Source of the DNA: Phycisphaerae bacterium
Lineage (GTDB): Bacteria > Planctomycetota > Phycisphaerae > SM23-33
NCBI GenBank assembly: GCA_009783465.1
Contig: WRDM01000032.1
Coordinates: 1-32,782 of the forward strand
Length of the DNA: 32,782 nt
Direction: 5' to 3'
Position 1 is the first letter of the stretch; each line of letters begins with the position of its first letter. The translations under genes were made by a program, and so were the position numbers. Under the pieces are notes generated by a model, which saw nothing but the letters and a program-made list of their open reading frames with translations, had not been told where the DNA came from and did not search any database. Below are positions 1-7,675 of the stretch, piece by piece.

Positions 1-57
1 CGCTGGCTGTGCGAAAGCCTTGACGTTTTCACTACGCCAGTCGTGCGGAACAGCCAG

Positions 58-100
58 CGAGGGCAAGATGCCCTCGCCACACGCGGGCGGGACGCCCGCG
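58..100. repeat. Family A palindromic repeat (short copy)
   Basis: Two adjacent hairpins are visible. The first is built on CGAGGGC and GCCCTCG around AAGAT (58-76), the second on CGCGGGCG and CGCCCGCG (82-100). The pair is followed by a GTCACGT tail. The same modules recur near 5061, 6541, 7762, 20006 and 30576. A separate 10-bp inverted repeat (1-10 with 50-59) lies at the window edge and may be cut by it. The hairpins sit about 125 nt upstream of the ankyrin gene, and no gene is visible before 225. Confidence 0.8.
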
Positions 101-141
101 TCACGTTACATGCGTTCGCCCTGGCCGACGTCGTTGGCGTG

Positions 142-170
142 TTGAAGTCGCCGGGTGTCGGATGTATAAC
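142..170 (+). promoter_or_regulatory. Sigma-70-like promoter for the ankyrin gene
   Basis: TTGAAG at 142-147 and TATAAC at 165-170 are separated by 17 nt. The predicted start of transcription, about 177, leaves a leader of roughly 48 nt before the ATG at 225. A GAAAGGA ribosome-binding site lies at 211-217. This is assigned by pattern only. Confidence 0.5.
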
Positions 171-224
171 CGATAGGCGGAACGACGACATCGTGCACCG
201 GGTGATTTTCGAAAGGACCGCATC

Positions 225-2780
225 ATGCCAAACCGACGTGTCATGTTTCATGTTCCCGTGGTGATGGCTGCCGCGATCGTGGTGAGTGTCGCCTGGATGG
301 CCGGTTCATCCACGGGGCAATCGCTGACGACAACTCCAGCCGCGAGGCAGTCGCTTACGGTTTCGGAGTGGATTGACGCGAAGGGGTTGCGTGTTCACGA
401 GAAGGATGTTCTCGGCTTGACGTTGGCGCATCATGCAGCCGTCCAGGGGCGGGTGGATGTGCTGGAGTGGTTGCAATCGCAGGGGGCGAATCTTCATGCC
501 AGGGACGAGGACGGTCGGATGGCGCTGCACGTGGCCGCGGGGGCGGGGCAGGTCGAGGTGATGGCGTGGCTGAAGGCGCGGGGCGCGAGCGTCAACGTCA
601 CGGACAATGACGGCAGAACGCCCATGTTTTTTGCCGCCCGGCGTGGGCAGGTCAAGGCGATGCAATGGCTGAAAAATCACGGCGCGGAGCCGTTCGCCAG
701 CGGCAGGGACGGTCAGACGCCGATGTTCGCCGCGGCCGGGGCGGGGCAGATCGAGGCGATGCGGTGGTTGCGGCTGACGGGGACGATTACGTCCATGGGA
801 TGGAGCAGTGCCGCGAACGTCGACAACGAGGATGCGAACGGTTGTGTGCTCATGCACGCCGCCGCGCAGGGCGGTCATGTGGCGACGTTGGCGTGGCTGG
901 CCGATCACGGCGCGGAGGTGACGTCCCAGAGCCAAACCGGCGCGACGCCGATGCACTTTGCGGCGGAGCGAGGCCATCTTGAGGCCGTGACGTGGCTGGC
1001 CGAGCGCGGCGCGGAGATCAACGCCAAAGGGAAAGGATATTGGGACAAGACGCCGATGCTGCTGGCGGCGGCTGGAGGTCATGTCGAGGTGATGGCCTGG
1101 CTGGCGGAGCACGGTGTGAGCGTCGACGATCCCGAAACCAATCGCTGGACACCGATTCTTGAGGCGACCAGGGAAGGCCACGTTGCCGCGATGGCGTGGT
1201 TGAAGGAACAGGGCGTGGATGTGAAGGATAAGGGTCGCGGCAAGGACAAGGGGCACGGCGATGTGCTGATGCGCCTGGCGGCGGCGAGAAGCCATCTCGA
1301 GGCCATGAAGTGGCTCCAGTCGCAGGGCGTGGATGTCAACGCCAAAGACGACGATTTCATGCGGAAAGACTGGACCGCGATGCTGCTGGTGGCCGGGAAC
1401 GGCCAACTCGACATCATGAAATGGTTGCATGAGCAGGGTGCGGAGGCCGACGCCGTGGGCCGCCACAATACGGGTTGGAGTGCCCGACATGATCGAAGCC
1501 GGACGCCGATGTTCCTCGCCGCCACCGGAGGCCATCTCGACGCCATGATCTGGCTGAAGGACCAGGGCGCGGACGTTCACTTCAAAGACCAGGAAGGCAA
1601 GACGCTCATGTTCGCCGCGGCGGGGGGAGGTCACGTTGAGGTGATGGCGTGGTTGCGGCAGCAGGGCGTGGGCATCGATCCTCAAGACCGCAACAAGGAG
1701 ACGCCTTTGTTCGCCGCGGCCCGCGGAGGCCATGTCGCGGCCATGGCGTGGCTGAAGGACCAGGGGGCGGATGTTCAGGCCCGGCGGTATTATGGTTCGT
1801 CGCTGATGTCCACCGCCGCCGGCAGAGGCCACATCGAGGCCATGCGGTGGTTGAGGGAGCAGGGGGTGGATGTCAGCGCCAAAAACGAAGAAGGTCGAAC
1901 GCCCATGTTTTCCGCCGCTTGGAGCGGCCGATCCGGCGCGGTGGCATGGCTGAAGGCGCAGGGCGCGGACATCGACGCCAGGGATAAAAACGGCAAAACG
2001 CCCCTGCACGAAGCCGCCGAGTGGGGCTTCGTCGAGGCCGTCAAGATACTGGTCTACCACGGCGCCGATATCTATGCCAAAGACAACAGCGGCCAAACGC
2101 CGCTGACCGTCGCCGTCCGTCGCGGACGGAGCGAGGCCATGACGTGCCTGGTGGAACTCGGCGCGGACCTCACCAGGGACAACGCCGGCCGAACGCTGAT
2201 GTCCGCCGCGGCCGAGAGCGGCAATGTCGGGATGATGAAGTGGCTCAGCGAGCGGGGCGTGGAGGTGACGACCCGCGACGCCAACGCCAGAAACGCCAGT
2301 TCCGGCCAGGTGCCGATGTCGCGCGTGGCTTCGTTCGGCAAGGTGGAGGACATGGTCTGGCTGGTGTCGCACGGCGCGGTGATTGACACCCAGTGCAATA
2401 TCGGCTGGACTCCGCTGTTTTTCGCGGTCCGGTACAATAATGTGGAGGCGATGAAATGGCTGGTGGCGCAGGGCGCGGCCGTCAATGATCGGGACAAGGA
2501 CGGCCGCGAACGGACGCCGCTGTTCTGGGCGGTCGCGATGGGCAAACTTGACACCGCAAAATGGTTGGCCGAGCAGGGCGCGGACCTCGATGTCAAAGAC
2601 AAGAACGGCCAAACGCTGATGTTCGAAGCCGCCGAGCGTGGCGCCGTCGACATCATGACGTGGCTGAAGGAACAAGGCGCGGACGTCAATGCCAAAGACA
2701 ACCAGGGCAGGACGCCCTTGTCGGTGGCCAAAACGGACGACGCGAAACAATGGCTCCTCGACAACGGCGCTCAGGAGTGA
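225..2780 (+). CDS. Exported ankyrin-repeat protein with about 23 repeats
   Basis: The protein has 851 residues. A basic start and a hydrophobic stretch (about residues 8-28) form a probable Sec signal peptide, so the repeats should lie outside the cytoplasm. The rest is about 23 ankyrin units, recognised by the recurring core A-M-x-W-L-K-x-Q-G-A-D-V followed by D-x-x-G-x-T-P-M-F-A-A-A. Units are 33-40 residues long, with longer loops near residues 185-200 and 410-425. There is no catalytic domain. Ankyrin arrays bind proteins; the partner is unknown. The ATG at 225 is chosen because GAAAGGA lies 7 nt upstream and the signal peptide starts there. The repeats are closely alike (WL, QGAD and TPMF recur almost unchanged), which suggests recent internal duplication or homogenisation. 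The gene appears to be transcribed alone and is followed by a repeat island. Confidence 0.9.
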   Translation: MPNRRVMFHVPVVMAAAIVVSVAWMAGSSTGQSLTTTPAARQSLTVSEWIDAKGLRVHEKDVLGLTLAHHAAVQGRVDVLEWLQSQGANLHARDEDGRMALHVAAGAGQVEVMAWLKARGASVNVTDNDGRTPMFFAARRGQVKAMQWLKNHGAEPFASGRDGQTPMFAAAGAGQIEAMRWLRLTGTITSMGWSSAANVDNEDANGCVLMHAAAQGGHVATLAWLADHGAEVTSQSQTGATPMHFAAERGHLEAVTWLAERGAEINAKGKGYWDKTPMLLAAAGGHVEVMAWLAEHGVSVDDPETNRWTPILEATREGHVAAMAWLKEQGVDVKDKGRGKDKGHGDVLMRLAAARSHLEAMKWLQSQGVDVNAKDDDFMRKDWTAMLLVAGNGQLDIMKWLHEQGAEADAVGRHNTGWSARHDRSRTPMFLAATGGHLDAMIWLKDQGADVHFKDQEGKTLMFAAAGGGHVEVMAWLRQQGVGIDPQDRNKETPLFAAARGGHVAAMAWLKDQGADVQARRYYGSSLMSTAAGRGHIEAMRWLREQGVDVSAKNEEGRTPMFSAAWSGRSGAVAWLKAQGADIDARDKNGKTPLHEAAEWGFVEAVKILVYHGADIYAKDNSGQTPLTVAVRRGRSEAMTCLVELGADLTRDNAGRTLMSAAAESGNVGMMKWLSERGVEVTTRDANARNASSGQVPMSRVASFGKVEDMVWLVSHGAVIDTQCNIGWTPLFFAVRYNNVEAMKWLVAQGAAVNDRDKDGRERTPLFWAVAMGKLDTAKWLAEQGADLDVKDKNGQTLMFEAAERGAVDIMTWLKEQGADVNAKDNQGRTPLSVAKTDDAKQWLLDNGAQE

Positions 2781-2855
2781 CCCGCCTCGGCGAGCCGCCG
2801 GGCGTGGAAAACAACCGGGTTTCCTCCCCAGTCTCGCGCGGCCGTCGCCGGGCCG

Positions 2856-3156
2856 CAGCCCCAACGGGGCGTCTTGGGTAGCCCAGGGTGAGCGGTACGC
2901 CGCGAACCCTGGGGGCCGGTTTGTTTGTTTTTTCATAACCGCGGCCTGACGCCACTGGCCGAGGTCGCCTCGTTATATGAAGACGGCTTCGAGCGACGCG
3001 CACGTTCCCATGTGCGTGTCGTTCGATGCCGACTTCGCGCGTCGGTGTGATATGCGGCCAGCGGCGTCAGCCGCGATGAAATGTAAAAAACACCCGAAAA
3101 CCCAGGGTGAGCGAGTACGCTCACCCTGGGCTACCCAAGACGCCCCGTTGGGGCTG
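2856..3156. repeat. Nested inverted-repeat island (family C)
   Basis: The 536 nt between the ankyrin gene and murJ hold no credible gene. Outer arms at 2856-2894 and 3118-3156 are a perfect 39-bp inverted repeat. Inside them lie a second pair (2946-2960 with 3056-3070, one mismatch) and an imperfect hairpin around 2993-3026. The right outer arm is also part of a perfect 13-bp hairpin with a 4-nt loop (3101-3130). The outer arm carries the module GGGTAGCCCAGGGTGAGCG, also found at 28987-29199. The structure could fold as one long concentric hairpin. Confidence 0.85.
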
Positions 3157-3264
3157 TATGCCGGCGATGCCATGCGGGACCGGGGAGGCTGATCGGTTCG
3201 TTTTCCACGCCCGGCCCCGCCCACGTGACGTTCGCCCCGCGCCGCCACATGCGTCGCTTGTCCC

Positions 3265-3293
3265 TTGTCGCGTTGTTTCGCCGCCGCTACACT
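3265..3293 (+). promoter_or_regulatory. Sigma-70-like promoter for murJ
   Basis: TTGTCG at 3265-3270 and TACACT at 3288-3293 are separated by 17 nt. The murJ ATG follows 23 nt after the -10 box. No strong Shine-Dalgarno sequence is seen; TTGGAA at 3302-3307 is the nearest purine-rich stretch. Confidence 0.5.
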
Positions 3294-3316
3294 GACGGCT
3301 TATTGGAATCAACCGC

Positions 3317-5038
3317 ATGGAAGCCACCGACAACAACAGGCCCGCCACGGACGGCGAGCGGCGCGACCACACGCAGCGCGACCGACAGCAGCGTGACGGG
3401 GAGCATAAGGAGCGCGAGCATTTTTTCGGGGCCGCCAAGTTGATGGGCGTGCTGACGGTGTTGTCGCGGATCGCGGGCATGGCGCGGGCGATGGCGATGG
3501 CGAATTTCGGCGCCAACGCCCTCACCGACGCCTTCACGATGGCGTTTCAGATTCCCAACCTGTTTCGCCGCCTCTTTGCCGAGGGCGCGCTGTCGGCCGC
3601 CTTTGTGCCCGTTTTCACGCAAACGCTCCAGGAGGCCGACGGGGCCGACAAGGCCCGCCGGTTGCTCGCCAACGCGATGGGGCTGCTTGCGCTGCTCATG
3701 GTCGGCCTGATGGTGCTGATCCAACTCGGCCTGCTGGCGTGGTGGTGTTGGCCGGTGCTGACGGGCGGCGAGGCCTTGGCGCCAAAATATCGGCTGATGA
3801 TCCAGATGCTCGCGGTCATGCTGCCGTTCATGGTGACGATCTGCCTGCTGGCGTTGGCGTCGGCGGCATTGAACTGCCGCGGGCATTTCTGGTACCCGGC
3901 CTCGGCGCCGGTGCTGCTGAACCTCGTCATCATCGCCGCGAGCCTCCTGGCGTTTTACGCCGGCGACGGCGACGCGCATCCGTGGCAACTGCTGATCATC
4001 TCCGCCAGCGTCAGCGTCGCGGGCGTGCTGCAGCTCGTGGGCGTCTACTGGCTGCTCAAACGGACCGGTTTTCCGCTGGGCGTGATGCTCAGGCCGATCC
4101 AACCCGGCATCGGCCAGATTGCCCGACTGATGGGGCCGGTGGTGCTGGGGTTGGGTTTTTTTCAGTTGTCGGAGTTGCTGGCCAGCGTGTTGGCGATGGC
4201 GCTGGCGGGGCCTGGCGGGCCGCTGGAGGAGGGCGTGCTCGTCCGGCTGGCGAACGCCAGGCTGCTGTATCAATTCCCGATGGGCGTGCTGGCGATTTCG
4301 CTGGGCGTGGCGGTGTTTCCGCTGCTCTCACGATACGCCGCCCGCGGCGACATGGAGAATCTCCGCCACAGCATCAATCGGGCGGTGAGGCTGTCGTTCA
4401 TGGAGGGCTTGGCCAGCGGCGCGGGGCTGTTCCTGCTGGCGGTTCCGATCACGCGGCTGCTCTTCCGCCAGGGCGCGTACGGCGACGAGGACGTGCTCGC
4501 GACGGCCTTCATTCTCCAGACGTACGCCGTGGGCATGTGGGCGTACTGCACGTACCAGATCATCGTGCGGGCGTTTTACGCGACCAAGGACACACGCACG
4601 CCGCTGATTCTGTCGTGCGTGTTGCAGGTGGTGCAGTTGGGCCTGGCGTTCAGCCTGGTGTGGGTCGGCTGGCTGAACGCGGGCGCATTCGGCGTGGCGA
4701 CGGCGGTTACGTTCACCATCAACACCGTGCTGCTGGGCGTATTCCTGCGGCGCCGCCTCGGTCGGCTCGGCGGGCGGAGCATGGCCGTCAGCGCCGTCCG
4801 CAGCCTCGTCGCGACGGCGGCGATGGCGGGGGTGCTCCACGGCATGCTGGCGCTGCTGGAGAGCCAGGGCATCACCGGCGCGACGCGAGGCCAATGCGGC
4901 TTGATCGTCGCCATCGCCGTCCCCGCGGGCGGTCTGACGTTCATCGCCGTCGCCGCCGCCCTGCGAGCGCCCGAACTGGGCGAACTCGCCGGCCCAATCC
5001 TTCAACGACTGCGAAGACGAGTCACGAGCGATGAGTAG
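3317..5038 (+). CDS. murJ: Lipid II flippase MurJ (MviN family)
   Basis: The 573-residue polytopic inner-membrane protein belongs to the MOP superfamily. MurJ moves undecaprenyl-linked peptidoglycan precursor to the outer face of the membrane. The family's N-terminal block is clear at about residues 40-95: S-R-I-A-G-x-x-R, then ALTDAFTMAFQIPNLFRRLF, then AEGALSAAFVPVF. About 13-14 hydrophobic segments follow. The first 35 residues are an unusual hydrophilic, charged extension rich in R, D, Q and E, ahead of the first membrane helix; I see no in-frame start that would remove it cleanly. The C-terminal VTSDE and stop fall in a short repeat (CGAGTCACGAGCGATGAG) related to sequence near 18895, so a repeat may have supplied the stop. 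The gene stands alone between repeat-rich spacers. Having MurJ implies a peptidoglycan wall. Confidence 0.95.
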   Translation: MEATDNNRPATDGERRDHTQRDRQQRDGEHKEREHFFGAAKLMGVLTVLSRIAGMARAMAMANFGANALTDAFTMAFQIPNLFRRLFAEGALSAAFVPVFTQTLQEADGADKARRLLANAMGLLALLMVGLMVLIQLGLLAWWCWPVLTGGEALAPKYRLMIQMLAVMLPFMVTICLLALASAALNCRGHFWYPASAPVLLNLVIIAASLLAFYAGDGDAHPWQLLIISASVSVAGVLQLVGVYWLLKRTGFPLGVMLRPIQPGIGQIARLMGPVVLGLGFFQLSELLASVLAMALAGPGGPLEEGVLVRLANARLLYQFPMGVLAISLGVAVFPLLSRYAARGDMENLRHSINRAVRLSFMEGLASGAGLFLLAVPITRLLFRQGAYGDEDVLATAFILQTYAVGMWAYCTYQIIVRAFYATKDTRTPLILSCVLQVVQLGLAFSLVWVGWLNAGAFGVATAVTFTINTVLLGVFLRRRLGRLGGRSMAVSAVRSLVATAAMAGVLHGMLALLESQGITGATRGQCGLIVAIAVPAGGLTFIAVAAALRAPELGELAGPILQRLRRRVTSDE

Positions 5039-5060
5039 CGTGGCAGGGCCATCGCATTCT

Positions 5061-5188
5061 CGTGGCGCGGGTATCTTGCCCGCGTGTCTCGCGGGCGCGA
5101 GCGCCCGCGTCCGGCGGTGACATGTCTTGTTTTTCGCATGACGTCACCCGTGTGGAACGGTCCGCGAGGGCAAGATGCCCTCGCCACG
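5061..5188. repeat. Family A palindromic repeat (bracketed copy)
   Basis: The left arm (5061-5084, CGTGGCGCGGG...) and right arm (5163-5188) are imperfect reverse complements that bracket about 80 nt. Internal hairpins are built on GCGGGCGCGAGCGCCCGC. This copy lies just downstream of murJ. It accounts for much of the 454 nt between murJ and the next gene, together with the inverted repeat at 5263-5380. Confidence 0.75.
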
Positions 5189-5262
5189 TACCATGCGATT
5201 GCCCTGTGTCGCGCGGGCAAACGCATGTGCATTTTCCGGTCTGTTGCGCGACCTTTGTGGTT

Positions 5263-5380
5263 GGCGTGACTGGCCGCAGGCCCTGCCATTTTGCGTTGTA
5301 GATCGTTGTGTCAAGCGAAACGCTTTGTCGCTCACCACGTTTTACAACGCAAAATGGCAGGGCCTGCGGCCAGTCACGCC
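5263..5380. repeat. Perfect 38-bp inverted repeat
   Basis: Arms 5263-5300 and 5343-5380 are exact reverse complements (38 of 38) around a 42-nt centre. The arms carry GGCGTGACTGGCCGCAGG next to CCCTGCCATTTTGCGTTG. It lies upstream of the importer operon. An open reading frame runs through it from 5175, but that translation comes from the repeat and is not taken as part of the gene. It could be a miniature mobile element or a terminator for the murJ side. Confidence 0.9.
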
Positions 5381-5492
5381 ACGTGCGAAAGGTTACATGC
5401 GTTTGCCCCCACTGTGCAGCGCGGCCTCTGTACTTCCGAACTCTTTTGCGGTATGCTTTCGGTGTGGCATGGCAGGTCACGGACGGTACAGG

Positions 5493-6512
5493 ATGCGGAT
5501 GAATCGGTTGGCGGTATTTTTTTCCATACGGATCGTTGTGGTTTCGGTTGGATTGGCGTGTTCGGCGACGGCCCAGTCGCCGGCCTCTCCGCCCGCGCCG
5601 GCGGAGTCTCCATCGGAGGCGGAGGCGCGGATTGTCGGGCCTCGGATTGTCCCGTGTTCGCCGCTGTTGGCGGAGATGGTGTTTCAGATGGGTCTGGGCG
5701 ATTGCGTGGTGGCGATGCCGCAATTCTGGACGCCGCCGCCGGGCGTGCAGCTTCCCGTGGTCGGCGCGCGCGACCACGTCAACAGCGAAGCCATCACCGC
5801 GCTCAAGCCCGACATTCTGCTCGTCCAGCAGAACATCAATGATTTCGCCGCCATCCCCAACGTGCGGGTGCATTTTTTCCGCATCGAAACGCTCGACGAC
5901 TACGAGCAGGCCCTCGCCGACGTGGCGAAGATTGTCGGGGAGTGGTCGGCCTGCCGGTTCCGCGACAGCCTGGACAAGACACACCAGCGCGTGGCGGATC
6001 GGCCCGCGAAAAAAGTGTTGCTCGGTTCGTTCTACAATGGAACGTTCGGGGCTTCGGGCGAGAACACGTTTCACGACGGCATGATCCGGGCGGCGGGCGG
6101 GGTCAACGTCGTCGCCGCGGGCGGATACAAGGGATGGGGCGTGAAATTGAACAACGAGGGCATCATGAAACTGGCGCCGGATGTGATCGTCTGCCAGATC
6201 GCTCCGGGTGGCGAGGAGGCGGCGCGGGAATTTTTCGCGGGCCTGGGCGGCGTGCCTGCCGTTCGCGACGAGCGGATTTTTTTCGTGACGGACATGCGGT
6301 GGAACGTGATTTCGATGCACACGACGCAGCAGACGGCGGCGTTGGCGGAGATGATCCACGGCCCGTCGGCGGGCGAGCCGATCGTCGCGACGACGGGCGG
6401 GCCTGACGTGCTGTGGCCGGTGGTGGGTTTGGGCGTCGGCGCGGCGGTGTTGCTCGGCGGCGGCGTGGCGTTGGCGATCCTTGGCCGCAAACGGCGGGAG
6501 ACGAAGGCATGA
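5493..6512 (+). CDS. ABC importer substrate-binding protein (BtuF/FecB type) with C-terminal membrane anchor
   Basis: The protein has 339 residues from the ATG at 5493; an ATG at 5469 is an alternative. A signal peptide (MRMNRLAVFFSIRIVVVSVG...) ends near A-T-A-Q. The body matches the helical-backbone binding proteins of the FecB/BtuF family: two lobes, with S-E-A-I-T-A-L-K-P-D-I-L-L-V in the first and I-M-K-L-A-P-D-V-I-V in the second. They deliver cobalamin, ferric siderophore or haem to a FecCD permease; the ligand cannot be told from sequence. The C-terminus is unusual: WPVVGLGVGAAVLLGGGVAL followed by GRKRRE is a transmembrane segment with a positive stop-transfer tail, so the protein is probably tethered to the membrane in place of the usual lipoprotein anchor. 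The stop overlaps the permease start by 4 nt (ATGA). Confidence 0.85.
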   Translation: MRMNRLAVFFSIRIVVVSVGLACSATAQSPASPPAPAESPSEAEARIVGPRIVPCSPLLAEMVFQMGLGDCVVAMPQFWTPPPGVQLPVVGARDHVNSEAITALKPDILLVQQNINDFAAIPNVRVHFFRIETLDDYEQALADVAKIVGEWSACRFRDSLDKTHQRVADRPAKKVLLGSFYNGTFGASGENTFHDGMIRAAGGVNVVAAGGYKGWGVKLNNEGIMKLAPDVIVCQIAPGGEEAAREFFAGLGGVPAVRDERIFFVTDMRWNVISMHTTQQTAALAEMIHGPSAGEPIVATTGGPDVLWPVVGLGVGAAVLLGGGVALAILGRKRRETKA

Positions 6513-7675
6513 GTCAAACACCGTCAGAATCTGGGCCGGAACGTGACGCGGGCGTCTCGCCCGCGCGTCCCGCGGGCATCCTGCCCGCGTCTGGTGGAGA
6601 CGATCCGTCGTCCTCCAGCGGCCGGGCCAATGGAGCGAACAACGCGGGCGAGACGCCCGCGTCACGTGAGGCGCCCGTGCCGCAGGCGAGTCTTCACGAC
6701 GGGCTGACCTCGCGGACGCTGCTGATGTACCTGTTGTGCCTTGCCGGCGCGACGGTGGGCGTGCTGTTGCTGTGCACGTTGTTCGGGCAGGCGTCGCTGT
6801 GGGACAGCGGCGTGTGGCCGATGCGGCTTCGGCGGATGCTGACGGCCGCGATTGTCGGGGCGGCGTTGTCGACGTCGGGCATGGCGTTGCAGGGGCTGCT
6901 GCGAAACCCGCTGGCCGAGCCGTACATTCTGGGCGTCTCCAGCGGCGCGGGCGTGGGCGTGCTGATGGCGTCGTTTTTCACGTACGTTGTCGGATTGACC
7001 TGGCTGGGCACGCCCGCGTGCGCGTTGGCAGGGGCGGGCATCACGTGCGCTGCCGTGTATTTCATCGCGCAGCGTCGCGGTCGGCTGGACCCGTACACGC
7101 TGCTGCTGTCGGGCGTGATCGTCAACGCGTTCAACGGGGCGCTCATGCTGACGCTATACCTGAACGTGCCTCCCGGCGAGATCGTGAATTTCGCCACGTG
7201 GTCGATGGGGTACATCACGGGCACGGTGAAATGGACAACGTTCACGTTCGCGCTGGTCGCGCTGGCGGGCGGCTGGGTGGCGCTGCTGCTTCGCGGGGCG
7301 CATTTCAACATGCTGGGTTTGGGTGACGACGTGGCTTCGTCGTCGGGCGTTCGCGTGCAGTGGCTGCGGATCGAGACGTTCGTGCTGGTGTCGCTGATGA
7401 CGGCGGGCGCGGTGGCGATTTCCGGGCCGATCGGATTCGTGGGCTTGATCGTGCCGCACATTTGCCGGTTGGTCGTCGGGCCCGATCATCGCCGTTTGGC
7501 GCTGGTGTGTGGCTTCGCGGGCGCGATGTTCGTGATGATCGGGCAAACGCTGTGCAGCCTCGTCGGCTCGTGGCTGAGCGTGGGCGAGTTGCCGGTGGGT
7601 ATTCTGACGGCCTTGACCGGCGGGCCGTTCTTCATCTATCTGCTCCGCAAACGAAGGGCCAAGGTGGAGGCATGA
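6509..7675 (+). CDS. ABC importer permease (FecCD/BtuC family)
   Basis: The protein has 388 residues. From about residue 65 it is a typical FecCD/BtuC permease with about ten membrane segments. Landmarks are RLRRMLTAAIVGAALSTSG with MALQGLLRNPLAEPYILGVS (the family R-x-P-R / G-x-x-x-Q-x-x-x-x-N-P-L-A-x-P region), SSGAGVGVLM, and near the end GPIGFVGLIVPHICR, which contacts the ATPase. It forms the pore for the substrate carried by the preceding protein. The first 50 or so residues are not family-like: they are encoded by a family A palindromic repeat (6541-6667) read in frame as DAGVSPARPAGILPA ... NAGETPASR. The start at 6509 gives an ATGA overlap with the upstream gene, and the stop again overlaps the ATPase start by 4 nt, so all three subunits are translationally coupled. 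Confidence 0.92.
   Translation: MSQTPSESGPERDAGVSPARPAGILPASGGDDPSSSSGRANGANNAGETPASREAPVPQASLHDGLTSRTLLMYLLCLAGATVGVLLLCTLFGQASLWDSGVWPMRLRRMLTAAIVGAALSTSGMALQGLLRNPLAEPYILGVSSGAGVGVLMASFFTYVVGLTWLGTPACALAGAGITCAAVYFIAQRRGRLDPYTLLLSGVIVNAFNGALMLTLYLNVPPGEIVNFATWSMGYITGTVKWTTFTFALVALAGGWVALLLRGAHFNMLGLGDDVASSSGVRVQWLRIETFVLVSLMTAGAVAISGPIGFVGLIVPHICRLVVGPDHRRLALVCGFAGAMFVMIGQTLCSLVGSWLSVGELPVGILTALTGGPFFIYLLRKRRAKVEA
6541..6667. repeat. Family A palindromic repeat inside the permease gene
   Basis: Arms 6541-6565 and 6643-6667 form a perfect 25-bp inverted repeat. The centre contains a hairpin (CGCGGGCATCCTGCCCGCG) and the spacer CCAGCGGCCGGGCCAATGG. The whole 127-bp unit lies within codons of the permease N-terminus and keeps the frame open. 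The copy at 7762-7890 has the same layout and the same spacer. Confidence 0.9.

Noticed and set aside
306-2936. An 876-codon open frame antisense to the ankyrin gene
   Set aside because: It mirrors the ankyrin repeats in a GC-rich reading, has no recognisable domain and no start signal. The sense frame has a clear family match and a ribosome-binding site.
5400-5492. A possible cobalamin riboswitch before the importer operon (CCACTGTGC, GGCAGGTC)
   Set aside because: Only short pieces resemble the conserved boxes. The full B12 box and the ordered helices are not present.
5022-6665. A 547-codon minus-strand frame over the substrate-binding protein gene
   Set aside because: Arg/Pro/His-rich composition typical of GC-rich antisense frames; it also runs through several repeats.
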